From Paenibacillus sp. RUD330 (GTDB lineage Bacteria; Bacillota; Bacilli; Paenibacillales; Paenibacillaceae): a DNA stretch of 64,000 nt. Positions 43,270 through 53,824 of the stretch are shown here, piece by piece. The stretch lies in assembly GCF_002243345.2 (NCBI RefSeq), contig NZ_CP022655.2:1204001-1268000 (forward strand), read 5' to 3'. The notes under the pieces are model-generated. The model had not been told where the DNA came from and searched no databases. It worked only from the letters and a program-made list of their open reading frames with translations. Numbering within the stretch: the stretch's first letter is position 1; every line of letters starts with the position of its first letter. A program made the position numbers and the translations under genes.

Positions 43270-43373
43270 AATAAATAAAAAAAGAACTGGACAAATTATA
43301 CAAAACCGGGCATCCCAGACTGTACCTGAGGCTTGAACAAACAAGCCTAGATTCGGTGTCATGGCAGCAAAAA

Positions 43374-43416
43374 AACAGGAGGAAACTGAGCGTGGCTCGG
43401 TTTCCTCCTGTTTTTT
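43374..43416. terminator. Bidirectional terminator, copy 2 of the repeated element
   Basis: A long stem with AAACAGGAGGAAAC on the left and GTTTCCTCCTGTTT on the right (43373-43413) is flanked by A and T runs. It serves acnA from the right and the tetR remnant from the left. It differs from copy 1 by one indel and one substitution. Confidence 0.88.
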
Positions 43417-43443
43417 GCTTCAAACTTGTGCTGTCATTCTAAA

Positions 43444-46158
<2,715 letters not shown>

Positions 46159-46497
46159 CTAGCTTTGCTCCCCTCAGGCAATTTGCAATTAGGAAACGAA
46201 AAGTACGGCTGCGGGAACAGAATGTGCCGCAGCTGGGTTCCCGGAATGAGACGCGGCAAAAAACGGCGCTTGATCGCGACGCAGTTAGGGTTTCATTCCT
46301 TGAAACTTCATTTCAAAACCGCTATATCCTCATTATAGACTGAAAAGAAAAGAACGTAAAGGGAAGAAAGCGGAATCCAAACGGCTCTTGCTGCGTATGA
46401 ACGTTGGTGGGGCCGCCTTAGTATTTGCAGTTGGAGGCGGGGAAGATTATCATTTGGAGGAAGGCAATAATTGGCTGACTCTCGGGAGGGACTTTAA
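46159..46497. promoter_or_regulatory. Divergent control region of acnA and the AI-2E transporter gene
   Basis: About 340 bases. It contains, for acnA on the minus strand, TTTACG (46360-46355), 17 bases, TATAAT (46337-46332), and downstream a dyad GTTTCA-TTCCT-TGAAAC (46290-46306). The acnA leader is thus about 165 bases. For the rightward gene only the ribosome binding site GGGAGG is clear. Confidence 0.65.
46290..46306. promoter_or_regulatory. Perfect dyad in the acnA leader
   Basis: GTTTCA and TGAAAC arms separated by 5 bases lie 20-40 bases downstream of the predicted acnA start point, with a further TTTCAAAA half-site at 46311-46318. CcpC and other regulators control citB in Bacillus, but this dyad does not match the usual ATAA/TTAT CcpC pattern, so the protein is unknown. 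Confidence 0.4.
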
Positions 46498-47691
46498 GTG
46501 GACCTGACGCAGGAAGACCGCCAGTCGGAAGCCAGACTGGACCGGTTCAAGAAGTTCTTCATCAACAACAAATTCGTGCTGTTCCTGCTGGTCCTGCTGC
46601 TTGTCGGGATCAACATTCTTGTGTTCGCGCATATTACGTTCATCTTTGTTCCGCTGCTCGTGCTGGCAAAGACGGTGCTGCTGCCGATGCTGCTGGCGGG
46701 CGTCGCTTATTACCTCCTCAATCCGCTCGTGGATTGGATGGAGAAGCAGGGCATGAAGCGCGGCTGGGTCATCGCGGCGCTGTACGTCATCATCATCGGC
46801 CTGCTGGCGCTGCTCATCACGATCGTCGTTCCGATCATCCGGGAGCAATTGACGAGTCTCGTGGACAATATCCCCATCTATACGAAGTATGTCCAAGACA
46901 AGACGACTTATTATCTCGGCAGCGACCTCGTGACCCAGCTCCAGACGAACCTCAATTACGATCCGCAAAAGATCGCACAGGAGCTGTCGAGCAGAGCCGG
47001 CAAAATCCTCCAGAGCACGCTGAACAACATCGGCGGCTTCCTCGGCACGGTGACGGAATTCGTCCTGGCGCTCGTCACGCTGCCGTTCATCCTGTTCTAC
47101 ATGCTCAAGGACGGCAAGAAGCTGCCGATCTTCTTCACGGCCATGCTGCCGACGACGATGCGGGGAGAGACACGCCGCGTCCTGACGGAGTCCAACCATC
47201 AGATCAGCTCCTACATCCGCGGCCAGATCATCGTGAGCCTATGCATCGGAGCGCTGCTGTTCATCGGGTATTTGATCATCGGACTGGATTACGCGCTTGT
47301 GCTCGCCATCGTAGCGGCTTGCACGGCCGTCGTTCCCTATATCGGTCCTGCCATCGCCATCACGCCGGCGCTCGTCGTAGCCGCGTTCACCTCTCCGATC
47401 ATGCTGCTGAAGATGGTCGTCGTATGGACCTGCGTGCAGCTGATCGAAGGCAAGTTCATCTCGCCGCAGGTCATGGGCAAGACGCTGAGCATCCACCCGA
47501 TTACGATCATCTTCGTCATCCTCACCTCCGGCAAGCTGTTCGGCTTCCTAGGGATCATTCTCGCCGTGCCGGGCTATGCGGTGCTCAAGGTATTCGTCAC
47601 TCATCTGTTCCAGTGGTTCATGGTCCGATCCAAGCTGTATGGCCCCGAGCCGGAATACAAGATTCTCGGCGTGAAGCGCGACGAGGACTAG
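46498..47691 (+). CDS. AI-2E family (PerM/YtvI-like) transporter
   Basis: A 397-residue membrane protein. Two to three helices at the N-terminus (KFVLFLLVLLLVGINILVF; LLPMLLAGVAYYLLNPLVDW) are followed by a central soluble stretch (NIPIYTKYVQDKTTYYLG) and a five-helix C-terminal part with PFILFYMLKDGKKLP, YIGPAIAITPALVVAAF and EGKFISPQVMGKTLSIHPI. The family includes the AI-2 exporter TqsA and Na+/H+ antiporter-like proteins. The start is GTG after GGGAGGGACTTTAA. It is a single gene between acnA and a terminator. Confidence 0.9.
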   Translation: MDLTQEDRQSEARLDRFKKFFINNKFVLFLLVLLLVGINILVFAHITFIFVPLLVLAKTVLLPMLLAGVAYYLLNPLVDWMEKQGMKRGWVIAALYVIIIGLLALLITIVVPIIREQLTSLVDNIPIYTKYVQDKTTYYLGSDLVTQLQTNLNYDPQKIAQELSSRAGKILQSTLNNIGGFLGTVTEFVLALVTLPFILFYMLKDGKKLPIFFTAMLPTTMRGETRRVLTESNHQISSYIRGQIIVSLCIGALLFIGYLIIGLDYALVLAIVAACTAVVPYIGPAIAITPALVVAAFTSPIMLLKMVVVWTCVQLIEGKFISPQVMGKTLSIHPITIIFVILTSGKLFGFLGIILAVPGYAVLKVFVTHLFQWFMVRSKLYGPEPEYKILGVKRDED

Positions 47692-47707
47692 CTGGCGGTT
47701 CCATGAA

Positions 47708-47737
47708 AAAAAGCCTCTGCGGAAGCAGAGGCTTTTT
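47708..47737. terminator. Bidirectional terminator
   Basis: A 13-bp stem AAAAAGCCTCTGC/GCAGAGGCTTTTT (47708-47720 with 47725-47737), loop GGAA, between convergent genes. Confidence 0.92.
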
Positions 47738-47767
47738 CCTTGGCCGGCCGGCCAAGGCAGCGGCCGA

Positions 47768-48118
47768 TTACTGGGCAGGGTTGCTGCGCGCCTGCGACAG
47801 ATGGCTGCGCAGCTGGTAGGCCTTCCAGCGGGAGAGGGACACGCGCTTCGCTTCGGGGCCGGTGCTGCCGAAGTAGACGGCGCCCTCTTCGATTCCGCTG
47901 ATCTTGGCTGTATTCACGTAACATCCCGAAGCGACCGGATAGAACAATCCGTTCCGGCACAACCGGTTGATCTGGTCGGCAGACATTTTCTTTTTTATGT
48001 TGTAGTTGCTGCCGTGGAAGCTTACAAGTCCGAAGGAGCCGAGCCTGTAATACAGAATGTCCGTCTCTACATCAAAGTCCTCGTACACGTTGCGGTCGTT
48101 TGATGGCACGTTAATCAT
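47768..48118 (-). CDS. Stand-alone LytTR DNA-binding regulator
   Basis: A 116-residue protein consisting of little more than a LytTR domain: YYRLGSFGLVSFHGSNYNIK, then MSADQINRLCRNGLFYPVAS, then the recognition strand region CYVNTAKISGIEEGAVYFG and the ending RVSLSRWKAYQLRSHL. LytTR proteins bind direct repeats of about nine bases with beta strands, usually behind a receiver domain, which is absent here. AAGGGGG selects the ATG at 48118. A perfect CcpA cre site overlaps the predicted start of transcription, so carbon-catabolite repression is likely. Targets are unknown. Confidence 0.75.
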   Translation of the reverse strand: MINVPSNDRNVYEDFDVETDILYYRLGSFGLVSFHGSNYNIKKKMSADQINRLCRNGLFYPVASGCYVNTAKISGIEEGAVYFGSTGPEAKRVSLSRWKAYQLRSHLSQARSNPAQ

Positions 48119-48154
48119 TCCGTTATCCCCCTTGCTTGGTAAGAAAGTGGCGTT

Positions 48155-48198
48155 TGATAACGCTTTCATATCATAGCATAGGGCGAAGGTTTTGGGAA
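48155..48198 (-). promoter_or_regulatory. Perfect cre site on the LytTR promoter
   Basis: On the minus strand TGAAAGCGTTATCA (48168-48155) matches the CcpA consensus TGWNANCGNTNWCA at every fixed position. It sits directly after a -10 TATGAT (48175-48170); a -35 TTCCCA (48198-48193) gives a 17-base spacer. The cre thus spans the start point, a repressing position. Confidence 0.75.
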
Positions 48199-48266
48199 GG
48201 ATGGGATTCGAAACGCAGTCGGGCAAGGAACGGACATTGTTTCGGCTTCATTAAATGGCGAACGCC

Positions 48267-48295
48267 TGTTCAGCGCTCGAGCCTTCCTGTAGAAT
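48267..48295 (+). promoter_or_regulatory. Promoter of the GAF-kinase hybrid
   Basis: TGTTCA (48267-48272), 17 bases, TAGAAT (48290-48295), about 34 bases before the ATG. Confidence 0.5.
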
Positions 48296-48328
48296 AGAGA
48301 TGCAAGCTAAACAGAAATCGGGTGAACC

Positions 48329-49993
48329 ATGACCATTCCCCAGAAATTCTTTGCCAATATAGAAGAAGCGTCGGCTTATATCATCGATGTGCTCAGCCGG
48401 CTTCTCATGCTGGATTCCATTTTCATCGCCACCAACGACGGCAAGGTCAACGAAATCATCAAGGCGTTCAACCGCGGCGAGGTGCTCGTCAGCGAAGGAA
48501 CGAGGCTGCCGTTCGAGGAAAGCTACTGCAGCCTTGTCGTGAAGAACAACGCCGTGCCTCTGTATATTCCCCATACGATGAACGATGGCCTCGCCAGACA
48601 TATGGAGGTTACGGCCGTTATGGGCAACCGCTCCTTCATCGGCGTCCCGATCGTGCTGGCGAGCGGCCGGTCCTACGGAACCGTCTGCGGCCTGCACAAG
48701 CCGGGGCATGTTTTCAGCGAGGCGGATATCAAGGCTATCAGCGCCATGGCTGTATTCTTGTCCTACATCGTGGAAATGGAAAGCAAGGTCCGGGATCAGA
48801 GCAAGCTCCAGGAGTCGCTGCTCCGCGAGAAGCAGTACGCCGAATCGTTGTCCAGATGGCTGAAGCAGGAGAACGATCTGACGCGCGGCAAGCTGAGCTG
48901 GAGCTCGGACCTGCTGGCCATGCTGAGCCATGAGATCCGCAACTCCGTGAGCGGGATCGCCGGCATGACGGAGCTGATCCAGAACACGGCCTTGTCGGAG
49001 GAGCAGGCCGGCTATCTCAAGCTGATCGAAGCCGGCAACCGCACGCTGACGACGCTGCTGGACAACATTCTGGATTACAGCAAGCTGGAGGCAGGCAAGA
49101 TGAGCCTGGAGGAGCAGCCGTTCGATCTCGTCTCGCTCATCGAGGAAACCGTTTATATGTACGCATCCAAAGCCTCCTCCAGAGGGCTGGAGCTGATCAT
49201 CGACCTGCCTCCGGATCTGCCGGTATTTTACGGCGATTCAGGCAAGATCAAGCAGATGCTGGCGAATCTGCTCAGCAACTCGATCAAGTTCACGGACAGG
49301 GGCGAGATTGCCGTGTCGGTGCGGACGGCTCCGGGAACAACCGGGGACAGCCTGTCCGTGGCCATCTCGGTGAAGGACAGCGGTATCGGCATCGAAGAGT
49401 CCCGGATCAAGGAGATGTTCGGCAAATATGCCCAGGTCCATGAATCCCGCCCGAATCGGGATTACAAGGGCACGGGGCTTGGGCTGGCCATCAGCAAGAA
49501 CCTGGTGGAGCTGCTCGGAGGCAGCCTTGAGGCGCGCAGCGTGCCGGGCCAAGGCACCGAGGTCGGATTCACGCTCGACCTGACCAAGCAGTCCATGCCT
49601 TCGAGCTCTTACGGCAGCGGAATGCTGCGGGGCAAGTCCCTGCTCATCGTCGACGACCATGCAGGAGCGCTGGAGTCGCTGTCGAGATTGGCCGGGCGCT
49701 GGGACATGTCGGTCAAGGCCGTTCGGACGGCCGAAGAAGCGCTGGACTGCCTTCATGCAGGGCAGAGGTTCGACCTGGCTCTGATCGACGATATGCCGGG
49801 ATCGATGGCGGCAGCGGAGCTCGCGGGAAGGCTGCGCGCTCATCAGCCTGAGCTGCCTCTCGTGCTGCTGGCTCCGCTCGGGAAGCCGTTGCCCGATGAG
49901 GTACGGCAGCTGTTCAGCTCGGCCGTCGCCAAGCCGGTGCGGCAGCTTCATCTGCTCAATGCGATCGCCTCTCTCCAAGCCGCGCGTTCATGA
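48329..49993 (+). CDS. GAF-domain hybrid histidine kinase with atypical receiver
   Basis: A 554-residue cytoplasmic protein without membrane segments. The GAF domain spans ~10-150 (EESYCSLVVKNNAVPLYIPH; GVPIVLASGRSYGTVCGL), then a coiled linker, HisKA with MLSHEIRNSVSGIAGM (His ~201), and HATPase boxes NLLSNSIKF, DSGIGIEE and GTGLGLAIS. The C-terminal receiver (~430-550) begins SLLIVDDHAGALESL, but its acceptor region reads LALIDDMPGSM, one residue shorter between Asp and Met-Pro than the normal DxxMP, so phosphorylation there is doubtful. The Lys (AVAKPV) remains. No ribosome binding site of GGAGG type is obvious (GGGTGA). Partner proteins are not encoded nearby. Confidence 0.88.
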   Translation: MTIPQKFFANIEEASAYIIDVLSRLLMLDSIFIATNDGKVNEIIKAFNRGEVLVSEGTRLPFEESYCSLVVKNNAVPLYIPHTMNDGLARHMEVTAVMGNRSFIGVPIVLASGRSYGTVCGLHKPGHVFSEADIKAISAMAVFLSYIVEMESKVRDQSKLQESLLREKQYAESLSRWLKQENDLTRGKLSWSSDLLAMLSHEIRNSVSGIAGMTELIQNTALSEEQAGYLKLIEAGNRTLTTLLDNILDYSKLEAGKMSLEEQPFDLVSLIEETVYMYASKASSRGLELIIDLPPDLPVFYGDSGKIKQMLANLLSNSIKFTDRGEIAVSVRTAPGTTGDSLSVAISVKDSGIGIEESRIKEMFGKYAQVHESRPNRDYKGTGLGLAISKNLVELLGGSLEARSVPGQGTEVGFTLDLTKQSMPSSSYGSGMLRGKSLLIVDDHAGALESLSRLAGRWDMSVKAVRTAEEALDCLHAGQRFDLALIDDMPGSMAAAELAGRLRAHQPELPLVLLAPLGKPLPDEVRQLFSSAVAKPVRQLHLLNAIASLQAARS

Positions 49994-50046
49994 GACGAGA
50001 AAAGCCGGATGTGACGCTGTGCGGCGACAGTCCGCTGCGATGACGA

Positions 50047-50076
50047 AAAAGCGCCCTGAAAAGGGCGCTTTTCTTG
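50047..50076 (+). terminator. Terminator after the hybrid kinase
   Basis: An 11-bp stem AAAAGCGCCCT/AGGGCGCTTTT (50047-50057 with 50062-50072), loop GAAA; it can act in both directions. Confidence 0.88.
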
Positions 50077-50110
50077 TTGCCTCAGCTTAGGCTGTTGCTT
50101 CTGCAGATGC

Positions 50111-50968
50111 TCAGGCTTCTTCCCACAGGCGGCGCAGGTTGGCGAGCCCGGCTCTGGCGCCGAGGCGGCAATCCTCGAGGCCCTCGAACTCGACGGATAC
50201 GTACCCGTCGTAACCGGACGACTTGACGATGCGGACGACCTCCGGCATGTCGATATCGCCGTTGCCGATTACCGCGCCGCGCAGGTGGCTGCCGCCGGCC
50301 GTGCGGAACCAGCCCTCGCCTGGATTGCGGTAGGAGGGACGCAGGTAGAAGTCCTTGAAGTGGACGACGGAGGCGATAGGAAGATTGGCCTTCACGGCCG
50401 CGACGGAGTTCTCGTCGGCGCACATGAAGTTGCCCACATCGAGCGTCGTGCGGAAGTTGGGACGGTCCACCGCTGTGACGAGCGCCTGGACGCGGTCGCT
50501 GTGCTGGATGAAGTAGCCATGGTTCTCCACGCTTGTCGTGATGCCGAAGCCTGCGGCGTAATCGGCGATTTCGCGGCAGGCCGCAGCGAGCTTATCCAAG
50601 GAACGGTTGAAGTTGGCGATCGACAGATCGGTGTCGCTGGCCACGTCATGCCGCATGAAGCGCGCGCCGAGCGCGGCGGCGATGTCGACCTGCTCCTTGA
50701 CCCGCTGGATCTCGGCACGGTAGTTCTCCTCCGACAGGCCCTGGAAGTTAGCTCCGATGGCATAGTTGGAGACAGCGATTCCGCGCTGAGCTGCCCGCTC
50801 CACGATCTGGCCGACGAGCTCGGGGTTGCCCGTAAGCTCATAGCCGAGAGGAACGATCTCCACATGCTCGCCGCCATGCTCCGCAGTGAAGTCGATGACG
50901 TCGAGGACGGTCATCTCTCCCGCTCTGAGCGCCTGGTATAGGCTGTAGGTGCTGAGTCCGAGCTTCAT
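50111..50968 (-). CDS. Sugar phosphate isomerase/epimerase (AP endonuclease 2-like TIM barrel)
   Basis: A 285-residue TIM-barrel protein of the xylose-isomerase-like family. Metal-ligand landmarks are VEIVPLGYELTG, FMRHDVASD, GITTSVENHGYFIQHSDRVQ, FRTTLDVGNFMCAD and VVHFKDFY, ending with GYDGYVSVEFEGLED. Such proteins isomerise or epimerise sugars, inositol derivatives or hydroxypyruvate. Its ATG overlaps the stop of the upstream Gfo/Idh/MocA gene by four bases, so the two act in one catabolic pathway, most likely of an inositol- or keto-sugar type. Confidence 0.88.
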   Translation of the reverse strand: MKLGLSTYSLYQALRAGEMTVLDVIDFTAEHGGEHVEIVPLGYELTGNPELVGQIVERAAQRGIAVSNYAIGANFQGLSEENYRAEIQRVKEQVDIAAALGARFMRHDVASDTDLSIANFNRSLDKLAAACREIADYAAGFGITTSVENHGYFIQHSDRVQALVTAVDRPNFRTTLDVGNFMCADENSVAAVKANLPIASVVHFKDFYLRPSYRNPGEGWFRTAGGSHLRGAVIGNGDIDMPEVVRIVKSSGYDGYVSVEFEGLEDCRLGARAGLANLRRLWEEA

Positions 50969-52023
50969 GGGAACGTCACCTCGCGTCCTTGGGCGGCCGA
51001 CTCATAGATCGCGCTCAGTATTTTCATGATCTCGACGCCGTCCTCGACCGGGCTGATCGGCTCCTTGCCGCTCGCCGCGCAGTCGACGAAATGGTCGATC
51101 TCGCTCTGGAAGGCGCGGCCTATCTGCATGCCCTTGCTGTCCGTCTGCGGGTAGGTATTGAGGATGATGTCGTTCTTCTCCGTGACCATGACGACCTCGG
51201 GATCGATCTCGAAGCCGCCCTTCGTGCCGAACAGCTTGACGATGCCCTCATCCTTGACCGTATGCAGGGAGAAGCTGACGTCGACGAGCAGGGAGGCGCC
51301 GTTCTCGAATCGGATGAGCGCGTTGGCCATATCCTCGACATCGTTGAGCTCGGCGTTGTAGTCCGCGGCCTGATAACGGGACAGATGCTTGATGTTGGCG
51401 CGGTTGCCCAGATGCTTGTATTCGTTGGCGCTGACCGACTTGACCTTGGGACGGCCCATCAGATACCAGCACAGGTCGATGACATGCACGCCGATATCGA
51501 TGACAGGTCCGCCGCCGGAGCGGGACTTGTCGGAGAACCAGCCGCCGGGATTGCCCATGCGGCGGATATACGAAGCTTTGGCGAAGTACAGGTCGCCGAA
51601 CTCGCCGTTCTCCACGAACGAATGGAGCATCAGGGCGTTGGGATCGTAGCGGCGGACGAAGCCGACCATCAGCTGCTTGCCGGAGCGCTTCACCGCATCC
51701 TGAATCTGATGAGCCTCTTCGACGGTGCGGCACAGAGGCTTCTCCACGAGGACATGCTTGCCGGCGTCCAGCGCGGCGATGCTGATCTCCGCGTGGGTAT
51801 TGTTCCACGTGCAGATGCTGACCGCGTCCACGTCCGGATCCGCGAGCAGCTCGCGGTAATCCGCATATACCTTGGAGGCGCCGTATTTGTCCGCGACGGA
51901 TTGGGCTCTTTCCCGATTCATGTCGCAGATGGCGTAGACCTCGCTGTTTTTGTTGGCCGCATAAGACTGCAGGTGGAACTCGGAGATGGATCCGGTTCCG
52001 ATGACGCCGATTCGGATACTCAT
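50965..52023 (-). CDS. Gfo/Idh/MocA family oxidoreductase 2
   Basis: A 352-residue NAD(P)-dependent dehydrogenase. The Rossmann motif is RIGVIGTGSISEFHLQSY, the EKP motif VEKPLCRTVEEAHQIQD, and the substrate-side motif SGGGPVIDIGVHVIDLCWYL contains the conserved Asp/His pair expected in active members. GGGGAGTGA is 9 bases before the ATG at 52023. It is co-translated with the downstream isomerase and transcribed divergently from an AraC-type regulator, which probably controls the pair. Confidence 0.9.
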   Translation of the reverse strand: MSIRIGVIGTGSISEFHLQSYAANKNSEVYAICDMNRERAQSVADKYGASKVYADYRELLADPDVDAVSICTWNNTHAEISIAALDAGKHVLVEKPLCRTVEEAHQIQDAVKRSGKQLMVGFVRRYDPNALMLHSFVENGEFGDLYFAKASYIRRMGNPGGWFSDKSRSGGGPVIDIGVHVIDLCWYLMGRPKVKSVSANEYKHLGNRANIKHLSRYQAADYNAELNDVEDMANALIRFENGASLLVDVSFSLHTVKDEGIVKLFGTKGGFEIDPEVVMVTEKNDIILNTYPQTDSKGMQIGRAFQSEIDHFVDCAASGKEPISPVEDGVEIMKILSAIYESAAQGREVTFP

Positions 52024-52184
52024 GCTTGCTTCACTCCCCATTGGCTTGGTAACCTTATATAGTGAAAGTATAGCGGCGCCGTCCCCATTCGGCATGGGTG
52101 ATCATGCGCTCTATTAGTACAATTGTGCGGTTCGCGGCTGCCCCGGCGGCCGGCGGGAACCAGCCTTAGAAGGAGGACCGGCCG

Positions 52185-53054
52185 ATGGAACGCCCACTGT
52201 CGCTACTGGAGGAAATGAGCATGCCCGACCCGAACTTCCCGGTCAAGCTGTGCACCTCGCGCTTCGCGGGACGCGGCCGGATTCTGTTCGAGGCTCATTG
52301 GCACAATCATATGGAGCTTCTCTACATCCGTGAGGGGCATGCGGTCGTGGAATGCAACTACGCTTCCTACGAAGCCGGACCCGGCGACCTGATCGCGGTG
52401 AACAGCAACGATATCCATATGGGCATCCTGCTGTCGGACGAGATCGAATACGACTGCCTCATCGCCGATCTGGGCTTGCTGCAGAGCCTGTCTCCGGACG
52501 CGGCCGAAACCAAATACATCACGCCGATCGTTCAGAACCGAATCCTGTTCCGCAACGTCATCCGCGGAGACGGGCAGCTGAACGACTGCATGGAGCAGCT
52601 GCAGGGCGAGTTCGCCTGGCGCCAGCCCGGCTTCGAGCTGTCGGTGAAATCGCTGCTGTACCGGCTCCTGACGCTGCTGCTGCGGGGTTATGTCGAGGTC
52701 AGGCTGACCGAGCCGGAGTCGCGCGCGCGGCTGCGCAACCTGGAGCGGTTCCGGCCGATCTTCCATCATATCGAGACGCATTATACGGAGGAGCTGACGG
52801 TGGATTCGCTGGCGGGGCTCGCTTCGCTCAGCCGCTTCCACTTCAGCCGGCTGTTCCGCCAGCTGACGGGGCGCACGGTGACCGACTACGTCAACCGGAT
52901 CCGGATCAACAAGTCCGAGGATCTGCTCCGCAATACGGAGAAGACGATCGCCGAGATCGCGATGGCGGCGGGCTACAACGACCTCAGCTATTTCAGCCGC
53001 ACATTCCGCCGCTATCGGGGGCTGGCGCCGTCCGAGGTCCGGGTGCAGCGGTAG
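52185..53054 (+). CDS. AraC family regulator with N-terminal cupin
   Basis: A 289-residue sugar-responsive regulator. The N-terminal cupin includes FEAHWHNHMELLYIREGHAV and GPGDLIAVNSNDIHMG. The two helix-turn-helix units at the C-terminus read LTVDSLAGLASLSRFHFSRL and TIAEIAMAAGYNDLSYFSRT, and the protein ends RRYRGLAPSEVR. GAAGGAGGACC lies before the ATG. Divergent orientation, with 161 bases between it and the oxidoreductase/isomerase pair, makes it the likely activator of that operon. Confidence 0.9.
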   Translation: MERPLSLLEEMSMPDPNFPVKLCTSRFAGRGRILFEAHWHNHMELLYIREGHAVVECNYASYEAGPGDLIAVNSNDIHMGILLSDEIEYDCLIADLGLLQSLSPDAAETKYITPIVQNRILFRNVIRGDGQLNDCMEQLQGEFAWRQPGFELSVKSLLYRLLTLLLRGYVEVRLTEPESRARLRNLERFRPIFHHIETHYTEELTVDSLAGLASLSRFHFSRLFRQLTGRTVTDYVNRIRINKSEDLLRNTEKTIAEIAMAAGYNDLSYFSRTFRRYRGLAPSEVRVQR

Positions 53055-53090
53055 CGCGTCCGGAGAGATCGGGAACGTATCCAGAATGCG

Positions 53091-53139
53091 AATAAGACCG
53101 GAACCATCCTGCCCATGGGCGGATGGTTCCGGTCTTATT
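53091..53139. terminator. Long bidirectional terminator overlapping a stop codon
   Basis: A perfect 19-bp stem (53091-53109 with 53121-53139) has loop TGCCCATGGGC, itself able to pair. It lies between convergent AraC and AIM24 genes and the right arm contains the TAA stop of the AIM24 gene (53137-53135). Confidence 0.92.
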
Positions 53140-53824
53140 TGATGTAGACGCCTCCGAACGGCAGCAGCTCCCGCAGCGTCCTCCGCAGGAAGCCGTCCCG
53201 CTGCAGAGGCTCGATAAGCCCCGGATCCAGCGATCCGGTCTGCACCAGCACGGAGCCGCGGCCCCGCAGCTCCCACTGCACGTTCATATGCTGGGTAGCC
53301 AGCGGATTGCCGTAGACGGCGAGCTTGACCCGCGCCGACTCCGGGAAAGCGACGAGCGAGGCGGTATCGACGTAGAGCGGCTGCTCCTCGGACAGCTTCA
53401 TGGAGGCAAGGCCGCCCGCGGTAAGGATGCCGAGCGTGCCGGGGCCGGTGAAGCGCATCCGGGTCAGCTCCCGCGTGATCCAAGCGGTCTTGAGCTTGTG
53501 GATGCGCGTCTTCATCGCCATGCCGTCGCTGTAGAAGACGATATGGCGGAAGTCGAACAGCAGGTCGCTGTCCTCGGGCAGCGCCACCGCTTCCAGGCCG
53601 CAGCCGGGCGGCAGGCCGAGCAGGAACTCGCTCGGTCCCTGGATCCGGGAGCGGATCCATTTGCGCTTGCGGTAGACGCCGGCGACATCCATGAATCGGT
53701 CCTCGCGCGCACCGGCCGGGCCGCGGAACGCGATGATGGCCTTCGGGTGCAGCACCTGCAGCTTGTCGGCTTCTTCAAGCTCGATCCGCACATGCCCGTG
53801 TGGCGGCGGGGCGGTCACGATCAT
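53135..53824 (-). CDS. AIM24 family protein
   Basis: A 229-residue beta-rich cytoplasmic protein matching the AIM24/TIGR00266 family: PSEFLLGLPPGCGLEAVALP, FRHIVFYSDGMAMKTRIHKL, FTGPGTLGILTAGGLASMKL, and EQPLYVDTASLVAFPESAR. AIM24 proteins form double-psi-like trimers and are annotated by relation to a mitochondrial biogenesis protein; bacterial function is unknown. The ATG at 53824 overlaps the stop of the upstream coiled-coil membrane protein (ATGA), so the longer in-frame start is rejected. Co-translation implies that the two products work together. Confidence 0.75.
   Translation of the reverse strand: MIVTAPPPHGHVRIELEEADKLQVLHPKAIIAFRGPAGAREDRFMDVAGVYRKRKWIRSRIQGPSEFLLGLPPGCGLEAVALPEDSDLLFDFRHIVFYSDGMAMKTRIHKLKTAWITRELTRMRFTGPGTLGILTAGGLASMKLSEEQPLYVDTASLVAFPESARVKLAVYGNPLATQHMNVQWELRGRGSVLVQTGSLDPGLIEPLQRDGFLRRTLRELLPFGGVYIK

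Noticed and set aside
42711-43414. Insertion sequence carrying the tetR remnant
   Set aside because: The flanking hairpins are direct, not inverted, repeats, and no transposase fragment was seen, so an IS cannot be claimed.
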